64,000 bases of DNA. Origin: JAEUIE01 sp047602475 (GTDB lineage Bacteria; Planctomycetota; Planctomycetia; Gemmatales; HRBIN36). Positions 28,753 to 39,500 of the stretch are shown here, one piece after another. Positions within the stretch are counted from its first letter, which is position 1. The number at the start of each line of letters is the position of its first letter. Made by a program: the position numbers and the translations under genes. The stretch lies in NCBI GenBank assembly GCA_047602475.1, contig JASGHE010000002.1, forward strand, positions 434,001-498,000. Direction: 5' to 3'. A model generated the notes under the pieces. The model worked only from the letters and a program-made list of their open reading frames with translations. It had not been told where the DNA came from and did no database searches.

Positions 28753-31357
28753 CTAGCGCTGGCCGGTGCGGGTGGTCTGCTTCTTGAGTAGTTCTACAGC
28801 GGCATCCAACTGGCGGTCAATGAAGGTCTTCTTCGTCTCCATCTTGGGGGCATCCCGACGCGGTATCAGTTCATTGTCTGTCAGCGCCTTGTCGAGTTCG
28901 GCACGTTCTGTCGGGCTAAGTTTGATGGTGTTCTCCGGAGCAGGCTTGACACCCCAGTCGTCTTCTTCCTTGGAATTTCGGGAAGCGATTGAGGTTCTTG
29001 CCGGAAGGGCCATAGAAGGCAGCCATGGTGATCTTGACCGCGCCTGAATGGCCGCCGAGATCGAGGTTGCGAATCTGCTGAACGCTGCCCTTGCCGTAGC
29101 TGCGTTCGCCCATCACCACGCCTCGTTCATGATCTTGGATACAGGCGGAGACGATTTCGCTGGCGCTGGCAGAACCGCCGTTGACCAGGACCACTACCGG
29201 TACGTCCAGCATCTTGAAATCGAAACCCCGCTTAGAAGTCTTAAGTTCCTGGGATTGGTTGAGATTACGGGGTTTGACTGCCACGATCACGCCGTCATCC
29301 ACCAGCATATCGCAGATGTCCCTGGCAGCGTCGAGCAAGCCGCCCGGATTGAAGCGTAGATCGAGGACCAGTCCATTCATCCCCTTTTTCTGATAGGTCT
29401 TCAGTACGTCTCTCAAGTCGCGGGCCGTCTTACCGGCAAACTGACTCAAACGAACGTAGACAATCTTGCGTTCCTTATCGAGATAGTAGTCCCAGGAGTC
29501 GTCAGCCAGCCGGGTGACGCCGAAGACGGTTTCGCCCTCAATCTTGCTCCGAACCAGGTCGAAGTTCATGATCTTGGGGCCGTCCGCTTCTTCCCGTTCA
29601 ATGACGAGCGTGACCTTAGTGCCCCGCTGGCCCAGAATCTTCTTCACCACATCTTGCGTGGTCAATCCCTTGGTATCAGTCACTTCGGGCTTGGGCAGCG
29701 GATTGCCTTCGGGGTCGAACTCATTGATGATCTTGACGATCAAGTCGCCGGCTTTGATGCGGGCACGGTAGGCGGGGCTGTTCAACACCGGCGTAGCGAC
29801 TTTGACCAGATCGCGCTGGAAGTCTTTGCGGATTCTGAATACCAACGCCGATGAAATCCTTCATGCCTCGGTTTAGTTCATCCAGTTCTTCCTGATTGAA
29901 CCATACCGTGTGCTTGTCCAGATTGGTCAACATGTACTTGAGGGCTCTGTCGAGGCCCTTTTCGTTCTTAACAGCGTCCTTATTGCCCAGGGCGATGCGG
30001 GCATCAACGAGAAGTTCCTTGATTTGACCTTCATCTTCGGTCTTGAACTTATCCAATCGTGCCTTCATGTCGGCGGGAATCTTCTCGTCGGCATAGCGAT
30101 AGAGGCCCTTGACCGCATGCACAGCCATGTCATCGAGCTTGACTGTCTTGACATAGAAATCACGTGTGAACCGCATGACGCGCAGGACGTTGTCGGCGAA
30201 CTTTTCAGCATTTTCCCTGCTGATCATGAGGTCAGCCTGATTGGAATCGTGAGCTGCGACCAGATCCTTGCCGGGCAGCTTGCCTTCAGTGAACTCCATG
30301 TATTTCTTGCGAAGCTTGCGATCAGAATCCTGACGAGGCATGTTCAGGATAAAGGCCTGGCCTTCCTTGACGACAGCTTCGGGCAGGCTGGCTTCCTGAG
30401 CCTTGCCGGCAAACTGCTTGCTCCGTTCGATGGCCTTCGCCAGTCCGGGAGCGCTCAGGGCTACCGGGAAGTGAAGCGACTTGCCGAAGGCATTGGGGAA
30501 CAGGCCCAGAGTATCCTGCGTGTTGACGCGCTTGAGGTATTCTTCGGTGAAGTATTTGGTGACTTCGTCAATGGTGACATGGCCATCCTGATCGTCGCCT
30601 TCCTTATCGGCCTTGCCGTCGAAGGCTTCGCTCAGGATCAGGCTGAAAGCGTCTTTGTTGTTGATGAACGGGGTGGCATACAGGCCGCTCGTGGCGGTCA
30701 GCACCACTCGGCCCTTGACGGCGGATTCGCCTTCTTCGTCGTCATCGTCCGGCCGGGCCGCGCCCTTTTCTTGATGCCGGTGAACTCGAGGAAGCGGTTA
30801 TCGAGCCCCTCTTCGGAACCTATCTTGGTGTTGGCGACATAGCCACGGAAGTTGACGTTGAGCAGCACGGCGAGCTTGCCGGTCTTGAATTTGTCCATGT
30901 CGGCTTCGATCTCTGCGGCGGAGATAGCGTTCTTGTTTCGGTCCTCCACGGTCGAATTGACGGTAAAGTAGCAGGTGGCTTTATCAAGCGGTGCGCCGGA
31001 ACCAGCCCAGTAGATTACCGCGGTATCGTCTTCCTTGGCCACGCCTGCCAGCCATTTGAGTGCCTTCAGGACGTTTTCCTTGTTCGCTACCTCAGCCGGC
31101 AGACCGCTGGGAACCTTGCTGACCAGTAGCTTGATGTTTTCAGCAGAGTAGAGCTTGCTGTTCGCCCCGGTGGTAAGCTGTTTGTAAAAGGCGATGGCGT
31201 CCTGATCGAGGTAGGGCCGCGATTGAATGCCGGCGTCCTGGTAATTGCCGATGCCAATAATCACAGCGTAGGCCTTGCCCTCGGCCCAGGCCGGTAAGGC
31301 ACCGGCAACCATGATGAGAATGCCAAGAAGAGAGGGAATCAAACGGCGCAATGACAT
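28753..31357 (-). CDS. Caspase-like / PDZ / S41 C-terminal-processing protease fusion (three frameshifts)
   Basis: Three adjacent frames and a short C-terminal one read as a single exported protein of about 867 residues. Part 1: signal peptide and a C14 caspase-like fold (YAVIIGIGNY, then AVIYWAGSGAP and LAVLLNVNFRG). Part 2: the fold ends with VVLTATSGLY and a helical S41 N-terminal region (DKHTVWFNQEELDEL). Part 3: a PDZ domain and the S41 core, with NGGSASASEIV (nucleophile Ser) and ERSYGKGSVQ (general-base Lys). The breaks lie near 30766 (A run), 29833 and 28977 (A run), each repaired by one base. The positions of caspase His and Cys appear replaced by Ser and Asn, so Part 1 is probably not a protease. 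S41 enzymes cut exported proteins near the C-terminus. Confidence 0.82.
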
Positions 31358-31803
31358 GAATCGTCCTTTCGCAAATCCTGATCAAACAGGCGTTCTCGGA
31401 AGCGAGAAGAACCTGTGAATTATCCCACGGATGTTGTGCTACTGCATTCTTCGAGGGACAACAAGTCCAAGTTACGAAATGACGACTGTCCTCATTCCGA
31501 ATTCATTAGGTGAAGCAGCAAACGTGGGAGTATCTGAAGAAGTCAGAGGCCAGGAGCCAGGAGCCAGGAGCCAGGAGCCAGGAGCCAGGAGCCAGGAGCC
31601 AGGAGCCAGGAGCCAGGAGCCAGAATCTGAAATCATGCTCGACTATACGCAGACCAAAAAATGTCAACTTGTCTGCTATTCTGGCTACTGGCTTCTGGCT
31701 CCTGACTACTCTGACTTCTTCACGACAAACTGCTTCACAAGTTCATCACAATAAGGTACAAGTTACTCAGCACCATAGATTACACACCAAGGATTGAACC
31801 ACT
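31358..31803. other. Intergenic stretch with 7-base tandem repeats
   Basis: The 446 bases between the protease fusion and hisA have no credible gene. Positions 31551-31624 are ten and a half copies of the heptamer CCAGGAG. About 60 bases later GGCTACTGGCTTCTGGCTCC lies in the opposite orientation, so a stem could form with the array. Similar CCAGGAGCCAGAAG text recurs at about 54190. Confidence 0.75.
31551..31624. repeat. Tandem repeat of CCAGGAG, about 10.5 copies
   Basis: Seventy bases are exact copies of one heptamer, followed by a partial one. The unit is not a multiple of three, and no gene runs through it. Copy number is likely to vary between strains. Confidence 0.95.
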
Positions 31804-32519
31804 GTGATCATCTACCCTGCCATCGATCTGCGTGCGGGCCAATGCGTTCGGCTCCGGCAGGGCGATTTCCAGCAGGAGACGGTCTACGGCACCGACCCCG
31901 GCGAGATGGCCCTTCATTGGCAGCGCCGAGGGCTGCGCAGGCCCTACACCTCGTTGATCTTGATGGAGCCAAGTCAGGCAAGCCCATCAATCTCGATGCC
32001 CTCCGCAGCATCCGACAGGCGGTCAAGATTCCACTACAGGTCGGCGGGGGACTGCGTACCGAAGCAGACCTTAACACCATCTTTGAACTCGGCATCGACC
32101 GAGCCATCCTCGGCTCACAGGCCTGCAAAGACCCTGCCTGGCTCGGACTCATGGCCAAGCGTTACCCCACTCGCATCCTGTTGGGCTTGGATGCTAAGAA
32201 CGGTTACGTCGCCACCGAAGGCTGGCTCGAAGTCTCGTCGGTCTCCGCTCTCGATCTGGCTAAACAAGTTTCGACCTTCCCCCTGGCGGGCATCATCTAC
32301 ACCGACATCGCCAAAGATGGCATGATGGCCGGCCCCAACTGGGAAGGCTTGCAGCAGATGTCCCAGGCTACCATGCTCCCCGTCATCGCGTCCGGTGGTG
32401 TCACCACCAGCGACGATGTGAAACGACTCAAATACATGAACCTCGCCGGCTGCATCATCGGCCGAGCGCTGTACGAGAAGACCATCGACCTCAGAACAGT
32501 CCTGAGTGCTGAGTCCTGA
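31804..32519 (+). CDS. hisA: HisA-like phosphoribosylformimino-AICAR ribotide isomerase (frameshift near 31933)
   Basis: Catalyses an internal Amadori isomerisation in histidine synthesis, on a TIM barrel. The GTG at 31804 opens IIYPAIDLRAGQCVRLRQGD, with the catalytic Asp, and continues to LHWQRRG. The frame then changes near 31933; the other frame continues as AQALHLVDLDGAKSG, then QVGGGLRT, LLGLDAKNGYVA and ASGGVTTSDDV. One gene of about 238 residues, normal for HisA, is reconstructed by a net one-base change. No other his gene is close by. The last codons lie in a palindromic repeat, so the native C-terminus may have been changed by it. Confidence 0.88.
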
Positions 32520-32546
32520 GTTACTCAGCACTCAGGACTTAGCACT
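32506..32546. repeat. Palindrome overlapping the hisA stop
   Basis: AGTGCTGAGTCCTGAG and its near complement ACTCAGCACTCAGGACTTAG form a long hairpin. It includes the hisA stop codon and ends 31 bases before the next ATG, so it may end hisA transcription or protect the 3' end. There is no clear T run. Confidence 0.7.
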
Positions 32547-32576
32547 TTGTCTCTTCCTCTCTCGGAGAACGACATC

Positions 32577-34742
32577 ATGGCCAAGCATCACATGGAAGAC
32601 GTTCGCAACATTGCCCTGGTGGGCCACGCCGGTGCGGGAAAGACCACCCTCGCCGACGGGCTCCTCTTTCAGGCCAAAGCCGTCGATCGCCGTGGCTCCG
32701 TCGATGATGGCACCAGCTTCTCCGACTACGATGAAGAAGCCAAGCGGCGCAAGTTCTCCATCGACAGCACCGTGCTGCACTTTGAAGACCTGGGCAAGTT
32801 CGTCAACATGGTCGATACGCCGGGCTACCCCGATTTCCTTGGCCAGGCGATGTGCGGGCTGCATGCCGTCGAGAACGTGCTCATCGTTATCAATGCATCC
32901 CGTGGCGTGGAACCCAATACCCGCAAGCTCTTCAACGAAGCAGGCAAGCTCGATCTGTGTCGTTACATCGTCATCAACAAACTCGATTCGGATAATATCG
33001 ATTTTCAAGGGTTGGTCGATAACATTCGAGCCACCTTCGGCAAAGGCTGCGTGCTCTTCAACGCTCCCATCGAAACTGGCCCGGCCTTCCGAGGCGTCGT
33101 GGAAATCCTCGATCCGCATGGCAACAAGGTCGAAGGTTGCCCCATTGATCTCAACAAAGCCCGAACCCAGATTGTTGAAGCCATCATTGATGCAGATGAA
33201 AACCTGATGGAGAAGTATCTGGCTGAAGGCGATCTGAAGAACGAAGATGTTCTTCCTGTGCTGCCGAAAGCTATGCATGCCGGCACTATCGTTCCCATGT
33301 TTTGTGTCTCCGCCAAGAAAGACATTGGCATGCACGATCTGATGGACGACATTGCCAAGTATGGGGTCAATCCTGCTCAGGGGCCTCACCACGATATTGA
33401 AGATGATGAAGACGAAGCCAAACCCAAGAGCGGCATCCATAAGCACGAACTCTACATCAAGGAAGACGGCCCTGCCATCGGACAGATATTCAAGGTGATC
33501 AACGACAAGTTTGTCGGCTCGCTCAGCTTCCTAAGGCTTTTTGCAGGCAAGATCACCAGCGATACCCACTTCTACAATGCCCGCACCGGCAAACAGGTCC
33601 GGGGCGGCGGCATGTTCCTGGTGCAGGGCAAGATCACCAAGCCGCTCACCGAAGCGGTCGCCGGCGATATCGTCGCTCTGGCCAAGATGGAAGATCTGCA
33701 CGTCGGCGATACGCTGGGCACCAGTTCCCACGTCGGCAAGATGCCACACCCCCACTTCCCGACGCCGATGTTCGCCCTGGCTGTTGAACCCAAAAACCGT
33801 GGCGATGAGCAGAAGATATCGCAGAGCATCACCAAGATGTGCGAGGAAGACCCGACGTTCAAGGCCCATCGTGATGCTCAGACTCATGAACTCGTGGTCA
33901 GCGGCATGAGCCCGCTCCATCTCGATGTGATTCAGCATCGGCTCAAGCACCGGTTCAATCTGGAAGTGGTCACCCACGAACCCAAGGTCGCCTACCGGGA
34001 AACTGTCACCAAATCAGGTGAGGGCAACCACAAGCACAAGAAGCAGTCAGGCGGGCGCGGGCAGTTTGGCGAGGTGCATCTGCGAGTGATTCCGCTGCCC
34101 AGGGAGATCACCAGCGAAGAGCAGTGCAAGAAGGAGTTCATGAACAAGGCCAAGTTCCCCCACTACCGGGAGGATCACAGCAAGTATGATCCGGTTCACA
34201 ACTTTGCCTTCATCGATTCGATCGTCGGCGGCACCATCCCCAACCAGTTCCTGCCCGCTATCTATAAAGGCTGCCAGGATGTGCTGGAGCGAGGCGCTCT
34301 GGCAGGCAACAAGATGCAGGACCTCGCTGTCGAGATCCACTTCGGCAAGGATCACCCGGTTGATAGTTCCGAAGCAGCGTTCAAGACCGCAGGCCGCATC
34401 GCCTTCAAGAATGGCATCCTGAACGCTCACCCGGTGCTGCTTGAACCCATCGTTACTCTGGAAGTGACCGCACCGAGCAAGTTTGTCGGAGCAATCCTCG
34501 GCGATCTCAACACCAAGCGGGCCCGGGTGGAGAACCAGGACAGTCTGCCCGGCGATCTACAAGTGATCTTCGCCAAGGCCCCGCTCGCCGAAGTGATGCG
34601 TTACGCCGCCCAGCTAGGCAGCATCACGCAAGGGCAGGGGTCCTACTCGATGGAGTTCAGCCACTACGATCAGGTGCCCGGCATGGTACAGCAGCAGATT
34701 GTCGCCAAGGCTGGGAAGATCAGTCACGAGGATGATGAGTAA
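32577..34742 (+). CDS. Elongation factor G-like GTPase
   Basis: A 721-residue translational GTPase of the EF-G-like group (FusA2-type). The P-loop is GHAGAGKT (16-23); DTPGYPDF and NKLDSDN follow as G3 and G4. Domains II to V are present (FVGSLSFLRLFAGKI; SGMSPLHLDV; GRGQFGEVHLRV; LEPIVTLEVTAPS). EF-G proper usually begins AHIDAGKTT and has a longer G domain, so this paralog is expected to do something other than routine translocation. It has an unusual tail, ending KAGKISHEDDE. The ATG at 32577 has GGAG upstream, ten bases earlier than an alternative upstream start would need. Confidence 0.9.
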   Translation: MAKHHMEDVRNIALVGHAGAGKTTLADGLLFQAKAVDRRGSVDDGTSFSDYDEEAKRRKFSIDSTVLHFEDLGKFVNMVDTPGYPDFLGQAMCGLHAVENVLIVINASRGVEPNTRKLFNEAGKLDLCRYIVINKLDSDNIDFQGLVDNIRATFGKGCVLFNAPIETGPAFRGVVEILDPHGNKVEGCPIDLNKARTQIVEAIIDADENLMEKYLAEGDLKNEDVLPVLPKAMHAGTIVPMFCVSAKKDIGMHDLMDDIAKYGVNPAQGPHHDIEDDEDEAKPKSGIHKHELYIKEDGPAIGQIFKVINDKFVGSLSFLRLFAGKITSDTHFYNARTGKQVRGGGMFLVQGKITKPLTEAVAGDIVALAKMEDLHVGDTLGTSSHVGKMPHPHFPTPMFALAVEPKNRGDEQKISQSITKMCEEDPTFKAHRDAQTHELVVSGMSPLHLDVIQHRLKHRFNLEVVTHEPKVAYRETVTKSGEGNHKHKKQSGGRGQFGEVHLRVIPLPREITSEEQCKKEFMNKAKFPHYREDHSKYDPVHNFAFIDSIVGGTIPNQFLPAIYKGCQDVLERGALAGNKMQDLAVEIHFGKDHPVDSSEAAFKTAGRIAFKNGILNAHPVLLEPIVTLEVTAPSKFVGAILGDLNTKRARVENQDSLPGDLQVIFAKAPLAEVMRYAAQLGSITQGQGSYSMEFSHYDQVPGMVQQQIVAKAGKISHEDDE

Positions 34743-34763
34743 AAGATAACGATTCGATCGTTA

Positions 34764-34836
34764 TACCAGCCCGCAGCGCTAGCAAGGGAATGCCTTGCGA
34801 TTGTAGACATTCCCTTGCTAGCGCTGCGGGCTGGTA
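34764..34836. repeat. Dispersed palindromic repeat, family A (copy 2)
   Basis: Same arms as the copy at 573-647 (TACCAGCCCGCAGCGCTAGC and complement), with a different loop. It is again placed between two convergent genes, about 20 bases after the GTPase stop and six before the ALDH stop. Confidence 0.85.
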
Positions 34837-34842
34837 ACGTCG

Positions 34843-36351
34843 TTACTTCTTCTTCCCCATCGCCCGTCGTACCGCTCCCAGCATCCCGAAGAACGCCTTC
34901 GTACGCTGCCAGAATGTGGGGCTGTGCTCCCATTTCAGCATGCCGCTCAGCACTGCTTCATCGGTGATAGTGGTCGAACCAGCGGGGTCGAAGTGGGGTC
35001 GGAAGTTGCCGGCACGATAGCTGATGACCTGGGGGATGGTCAGTTCGAGCAAACCTTCCTTGCCCTGAGTGATACCCCAGCCACTACGGCCGATGCCACC
35101 GAACGGTGCTGCTGGATGAGCAACGGGGGCGACGACATCGTTGATGGTCACTAGCCCCGCTGGCAGTTCCGCAGCCAGCCTCCTCGCCAGTTCCCGATCA
35201 GCGCTGAAGATCGATAGTGCCAGGCCATAGTCCGATTGGCGGATACCATCGAGAGCTTCGCTTTGCTCTTCGTAGGGAATGAGCATGGTGACCGGGGCGA
35301 AGAGGGCTTCCTTGCTGATGGTCATGCTGGGCCGCACTTCGGTGAGCACCATGGGCACCCCGCTTTGCTCGCTGGGTTTGCCATCGGATGGGATCAAGAC
35401 CTTCGCTCCCTCCTCGCAGGCAGCGGCCACCATCTTGTTCACCTGGGCTTGATGAGCGGGCATGGCCAAGGGACGATGCTCAGCCGGTTTGGTAAACCAG
35501 GTCTGCACCTTCTCCTGAAAGCCGGCGAGGAGTTGTCGAGGTACAAAAATGCGGCGAGGAGCAACGCAGGTTTGCCCGCAGTTGACGGTGGCTCCGAAAT
35601 GGACTGCCTTACTGGCGAGATCGAGGTTGGCATCGTTCAGAATGAGCATGGCATCGTGGCCGGAGAGTTCGAGGGTCGAGGGGATGAGCCGTTCCCCCAA
35701 CCGTGCAGCCAGTTTCTTCCCGGTGGCGTCGTGGCCGGTGAAGACGATGTAATCGATGTCCGCCTCGGCGAGCTTGGCTCCCCATTCACGCTCGGCAGGC
35801 AGCACATGGACCAGATCATCGCCGACACCAGCCCGTCGCAGCCAGGCTGTCATCACTTCAGCCGTCTGTGGAGCGATCTCCGAAGGTTTCCAAATGACGA
35901 CGTTGCCGGCAGCCAACGCCTGGACGATCTGCACGCCATTGAGGAACATCGGATAGTTCCAGGTGCCAATGATGCCGACGATGCCCCGGGGCTTGCGGGT
36001 GACGATGTCGTTCTCGCCGAGCAGCCAGGACGGGGTGTCGAAGAACGAGACTTTGCGTGGCTTCAGGATCGACTTGGCCCGCTTCTCCAGGAACTGACAT
36101 GCCCCGGCGACGGGGAGCAGTTCAGCAGCGATCGTCTCAGCAGCGGGTTTGTGCAAATCGGTCTGCAAGGCTTTGAAGAACTCAGCCTGCATGGCTGGGA
36201 GCGTTTGCCGCAGGGCGCGGATGAGTTTCAGTCGTTCCTTGATGGGCTGTTGTGCCCATTTGACCTGCCTTTGCCGCAGGGCAACCATAGTCGTTTTCGA
36301 CAGCGGATCCGATGGTTTAGTTCGATTCTCGACGGCAACGGTCGTAGCCAT
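34843..36351 (-). CDS. Aldehyde dehydrogenase family protein
   Basis: A 502-residue NAD(P)-dependent aldehyde oxidoreductase. The catalytic Cys is Cys262 in NCGQTCVAPRR, and the general-base Glu lies upstream in LELSGHD, a variant of the usual LELGGK. Other family marks are IIGTWNYP (with Asn), WKPSE and VFTG. The pattern NYPMFLNGVQIVQALAAGN resembles class 3/coniferyl-type ALDH proteins that lack the N-terminal extension. The substrate cannot be told. The ATG at 36351 has CAGGG upstream. It is convergent with the GTPase across a family A palindrome, so no operon is implied. Confidence 0.9.
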   Translation of the reverse strand: MATTVAVENRTKPSDPLSKTTMVALRQRQVKWAQQPIKERLKLIRALRQTLPAMQAEFFKALQTDLHKPAAETIAAELLPVAGACQFLEKRAKSILKPRKVSFFDTPSWLLGENDIVTRKPRGIVGIIGTWNYPMFLNGVQIVQALAAGNVVIWKPSEIAPQTAEVMTAWLRRAGVGDDLVHVLPAEREWGAKLAEADIDYIVFTGHDATGKKLAARLGERLIPSTLELSGHDAMLILNDANLDLASKAVHFGATVNCGQTCVAPRRIFVPRQLLAGFQEKVQTWFTKPAEHRPLAMPAHQAQVNKMVAAACEEGAKVLIPSDGKPSEQSGVPMVLTEVRPSMTISKEALFAPVTMLIPYEEQSEALDGIRQSDYGLALSIFSADRELARRLAAELPAGLVTINDVVAPVAHPAAPFGGIGRSGWGITQGKEGLLELTIPQVISYRAGNFRPHFDPAGSTTITDEAVLSGMLKWEHSPTFWQRTKAFFGMLGAVRRAMGKKK

Positions 36352-36526
36352 GGGAAGCCCTGAAACGTAGAGGTATTCGTTGATTGTTATGCTGTCGGCT
36401 ATCATACCATGCAACGGCTCTGATGAAAGTGTTGAAATAGGTAATCCTTTCCTGACTTGCGGGCAATTGTGACCTATGCTCTTAGATCAATGACTGCGCC
36501 CCAAGACAGGTCAACGGAGAGACTTT

Positions 36527-39500
36527 GTGCCTTTTTCCCTGCTTTCTTCCAATGCCTCTTTGGAAAAAGAACTGGCGATCCTGCGCGACGAGAATGCCAG
36601 ACTCAAGGCAGCATCTAAGTTATCCTGGTTCGTTGACCACCCAGTCCCTGGATTCATTGTCTCGACCAAATCGGGGATCATTCTGGATGTCAATCACGCT
36701 GCACTGCGCCAGTACCGTTATGACCGTAAAGATCTTCTTGAGCGCAACCTCGAGATGCTTCGTGCTTCGGGCAGCGGTTCGTATTCCCGGCTTGATGTTG
36801 AATCAAGCTTTCAGAACAAGGCAGGCTGGACGGTCAAGCAACAGCGTCGGGATGGCTCAGTGTTTACCGCGGAGATGATAGTCCATCCGATTCAGTATGA
36901 GGGATCGACCGCTGAGTTCGTTCAAGTCTGGGATGTCAGTCGGCGTGTTGATGCCGAGCTGACCCAGCGCTCCATTGAGCGACGGTATCACTGGTTGATG
37001 GAGCATGCCACCGAATCGCTCTGGCGGTTTGAACTGGAAGTACCCATTCCGGTCGGCTTGCCCGTCGAAGAGCAGATCGAACGATGCTATCGCTATGGCT
37101 ATCTGGCTGAGGCCAGCGCCAGCACAGCACGTTTTTATGGTTACCCTTCCACCAACTCGATGATTGGCCTCCGACTCGAATCGCTCTTGCCCAGGAACAC
37201 GACGAACGAGCACTACCTGCATCACTTCATTCAGAACGGCTACAAACTCTTCGATGCCGAAACCCTCGAAAAGGATGCTCAAGGCAACCCCAAATGGTTC
37301 CTCAATCGGCTCTTTGGAGAGGTGGAAGGCGGCTTGTTCGTAAGAGCTTGGGGCGCCAGCCTCGATATCAGCGACCGCAAACGCGTGGAAGCCAGCCACA
37401 AGCAAAGCGATCAGCTTTGGCGCGATGCTCTGGAGAATCTCCAACTGCTCGCCCTGTTCCTCGACCATCAGGGACATGTCACCTACGTGAATCCCTATTT
37501 CAGTCGAATCACCGGATGGAGAAGCGAGGAGATTCTTGGCCAGAACTTCTATCAGTGTCTGCATTCAGATCATGCCAGTCACACAGCTGAATATCTGAAG
37601 CAACTCCACAGCAAGTCCATCCGCCATTACGCTACCAATACTTTTCAGACTAGAACCGGCGAGACACTGCTGATTCGTTGGAATAACACCATCATTCATG
37701 ATGCCACGGGGCAGCCGATCGGAGTCTTCAGCATCGGCGAGGATGTTACGGAACAGCAGCGAATGAATCAGGCATTTCAGGAAAGCGAAGAACGCTATCG
37801 CCGTCTGGTCGATGGCCTGCCTTTGGGCTTGTATCGTTCGACTCCGGAGGGGCAACTCACTTTCTGCAACCCTGTAGTGCTGGAACTGCTTGGATTGAAG
37901 TCGATTGAGGAGTCAGCAAGAGTCAACCTGAACCAGTACGATTATGGTCCTTCCTATTCACGGGAGGCGTTCCGAGCCCGCATGGAAGCTGAAGGCGCTG
38001 TCTACGGTCTGGAATATCCATGGAAGATGGTCAATGGCACTCAACTCTGGGTTCGCGAGCATGCCCGTGCCATTCGCGATGAACAGGGGAAAGTCTTTTG
38101 CTACGAAGGCACCCTGGAAGATATCACGGAGGAGAAGCAAACGACTCAATCCATTCGGGAACGTGAAGAGCATTATCGTATGCTCAGCCACCTGGCGCCT
38201 ATTGGAATAGTCATGACATGCAATGGAAGGATTGTGCATGTCAATCAATACCTGGCGACTATGCTGGGATACGACTCGCCTACAGAGCTTGAAGGCAGAC
38301 TCATACTGGATAGTTTGCATCCAGCTGAGCGTGAAGAGATACAACATCTGCAACAGCAGTCAGATTATTTTGGCCTCGTCCCTACGCAGGAGAGACGCCT
38401 TCTGAAGAAAGACGGAGGAGCACTGCTGGTCCAGGCTAACGTGGCTATTGTCCTTGTCAACAACGAACGGGGCAGCGTTGTCGTCATCCGCAATATCTCC
38501 GAAGAACGGCACGCTGAGCACGAACGCCGACGCTGGCAGCAGCGCATCCTCGAAATGCAAAAGCTCGAAAGCCTGGGGCTGCTGGCCGGTGGTCTGGCTC
38601 ATGATTTCAACAATCAACTCACGGTTATTCTTGGCCATACAAACCTCGTTCAAATGAAAACGAAGGAGAATGAGGCAATTCAGGGACTGATTCAACCGAT
38701 TGAGCAGGCTGCCCGACATTCGATGGATTTGTGCCAGCAGATGCTCAGTTTCGCCGGTCGGGGAAAGATCAAAGTAGATCAGGTCAACCTCACAAAACTG
38801 ATTCTGGAATCGGCCGGGCTGTTGAAGATCGCCGGGACGAAGAGGACACAACTGGCTTTTGAGCTCAGCGAGTCCCTGCCGTTGCTTCAGGCTGAAGAGG
38901 CTCAATTGCGACAGGTATTGATCAACTTAGTCAGTAACTCTGCCGAATCGATGCCGTCTGAACAGGTAGGAATGATCACGATCAAGACCGGCGTCATTCA
39001 TATTGACGAGACCTATAAGAACGCCGAGGTCACGCTGGAACTACCCAAAGGCGACTATGTGCATCTTGATGTGACTGACACGGGAGCGGGGATGGACGTG
39101 AACACCCGCCGACGTATCTTTGAGCCGTTTTTTACGACCAAGCCAACGGGGCGGGGTTTGGGCCTGCCGGCTGTGTTGGGTATTGTCCGCAGCCATGGCG
39201 GCGCTATTGAAGTGACCAGCAAGCTGCGGCATGGCACGACCTTTCGTGTTTTCCTGCCGCTCCTTCGACCAATGCAGAATGCGCCTGTTCCTTCGGAGCC
39301 AGGCATCCACGATCATGGTCGCAAGACCATTTTGATCGTTGATGATGAAGCCAGCCTTCGCTCGCTGGCCGGAAAAGTCTTAAGCAATCATGGTTGGAAT
39401 GTTCTCGAAGCGGAAGACGGCGCTTCGGCCTGTGAAGTTCTGAGGCAACATGGGAACCTCATCAATCTTGTACTCATTGACTTAATCATGCCAGGCATGG

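Noticed and set aside
31551..31624. CRISPR-like array
   Set aside because: It is a pure seven-base tandem repeat without spacers; no cas genes are present in the window.
32532..33446. A 304-codon minus-strand frame
   Set aside because: Antisense to the EF-G-like gene, with no domain of its own.
35236..36363. A 375-codon open frame on the plus strand
   Set aside because: Antisense to the aldehyde dehydrogenase, which has intact catalytic motifs.
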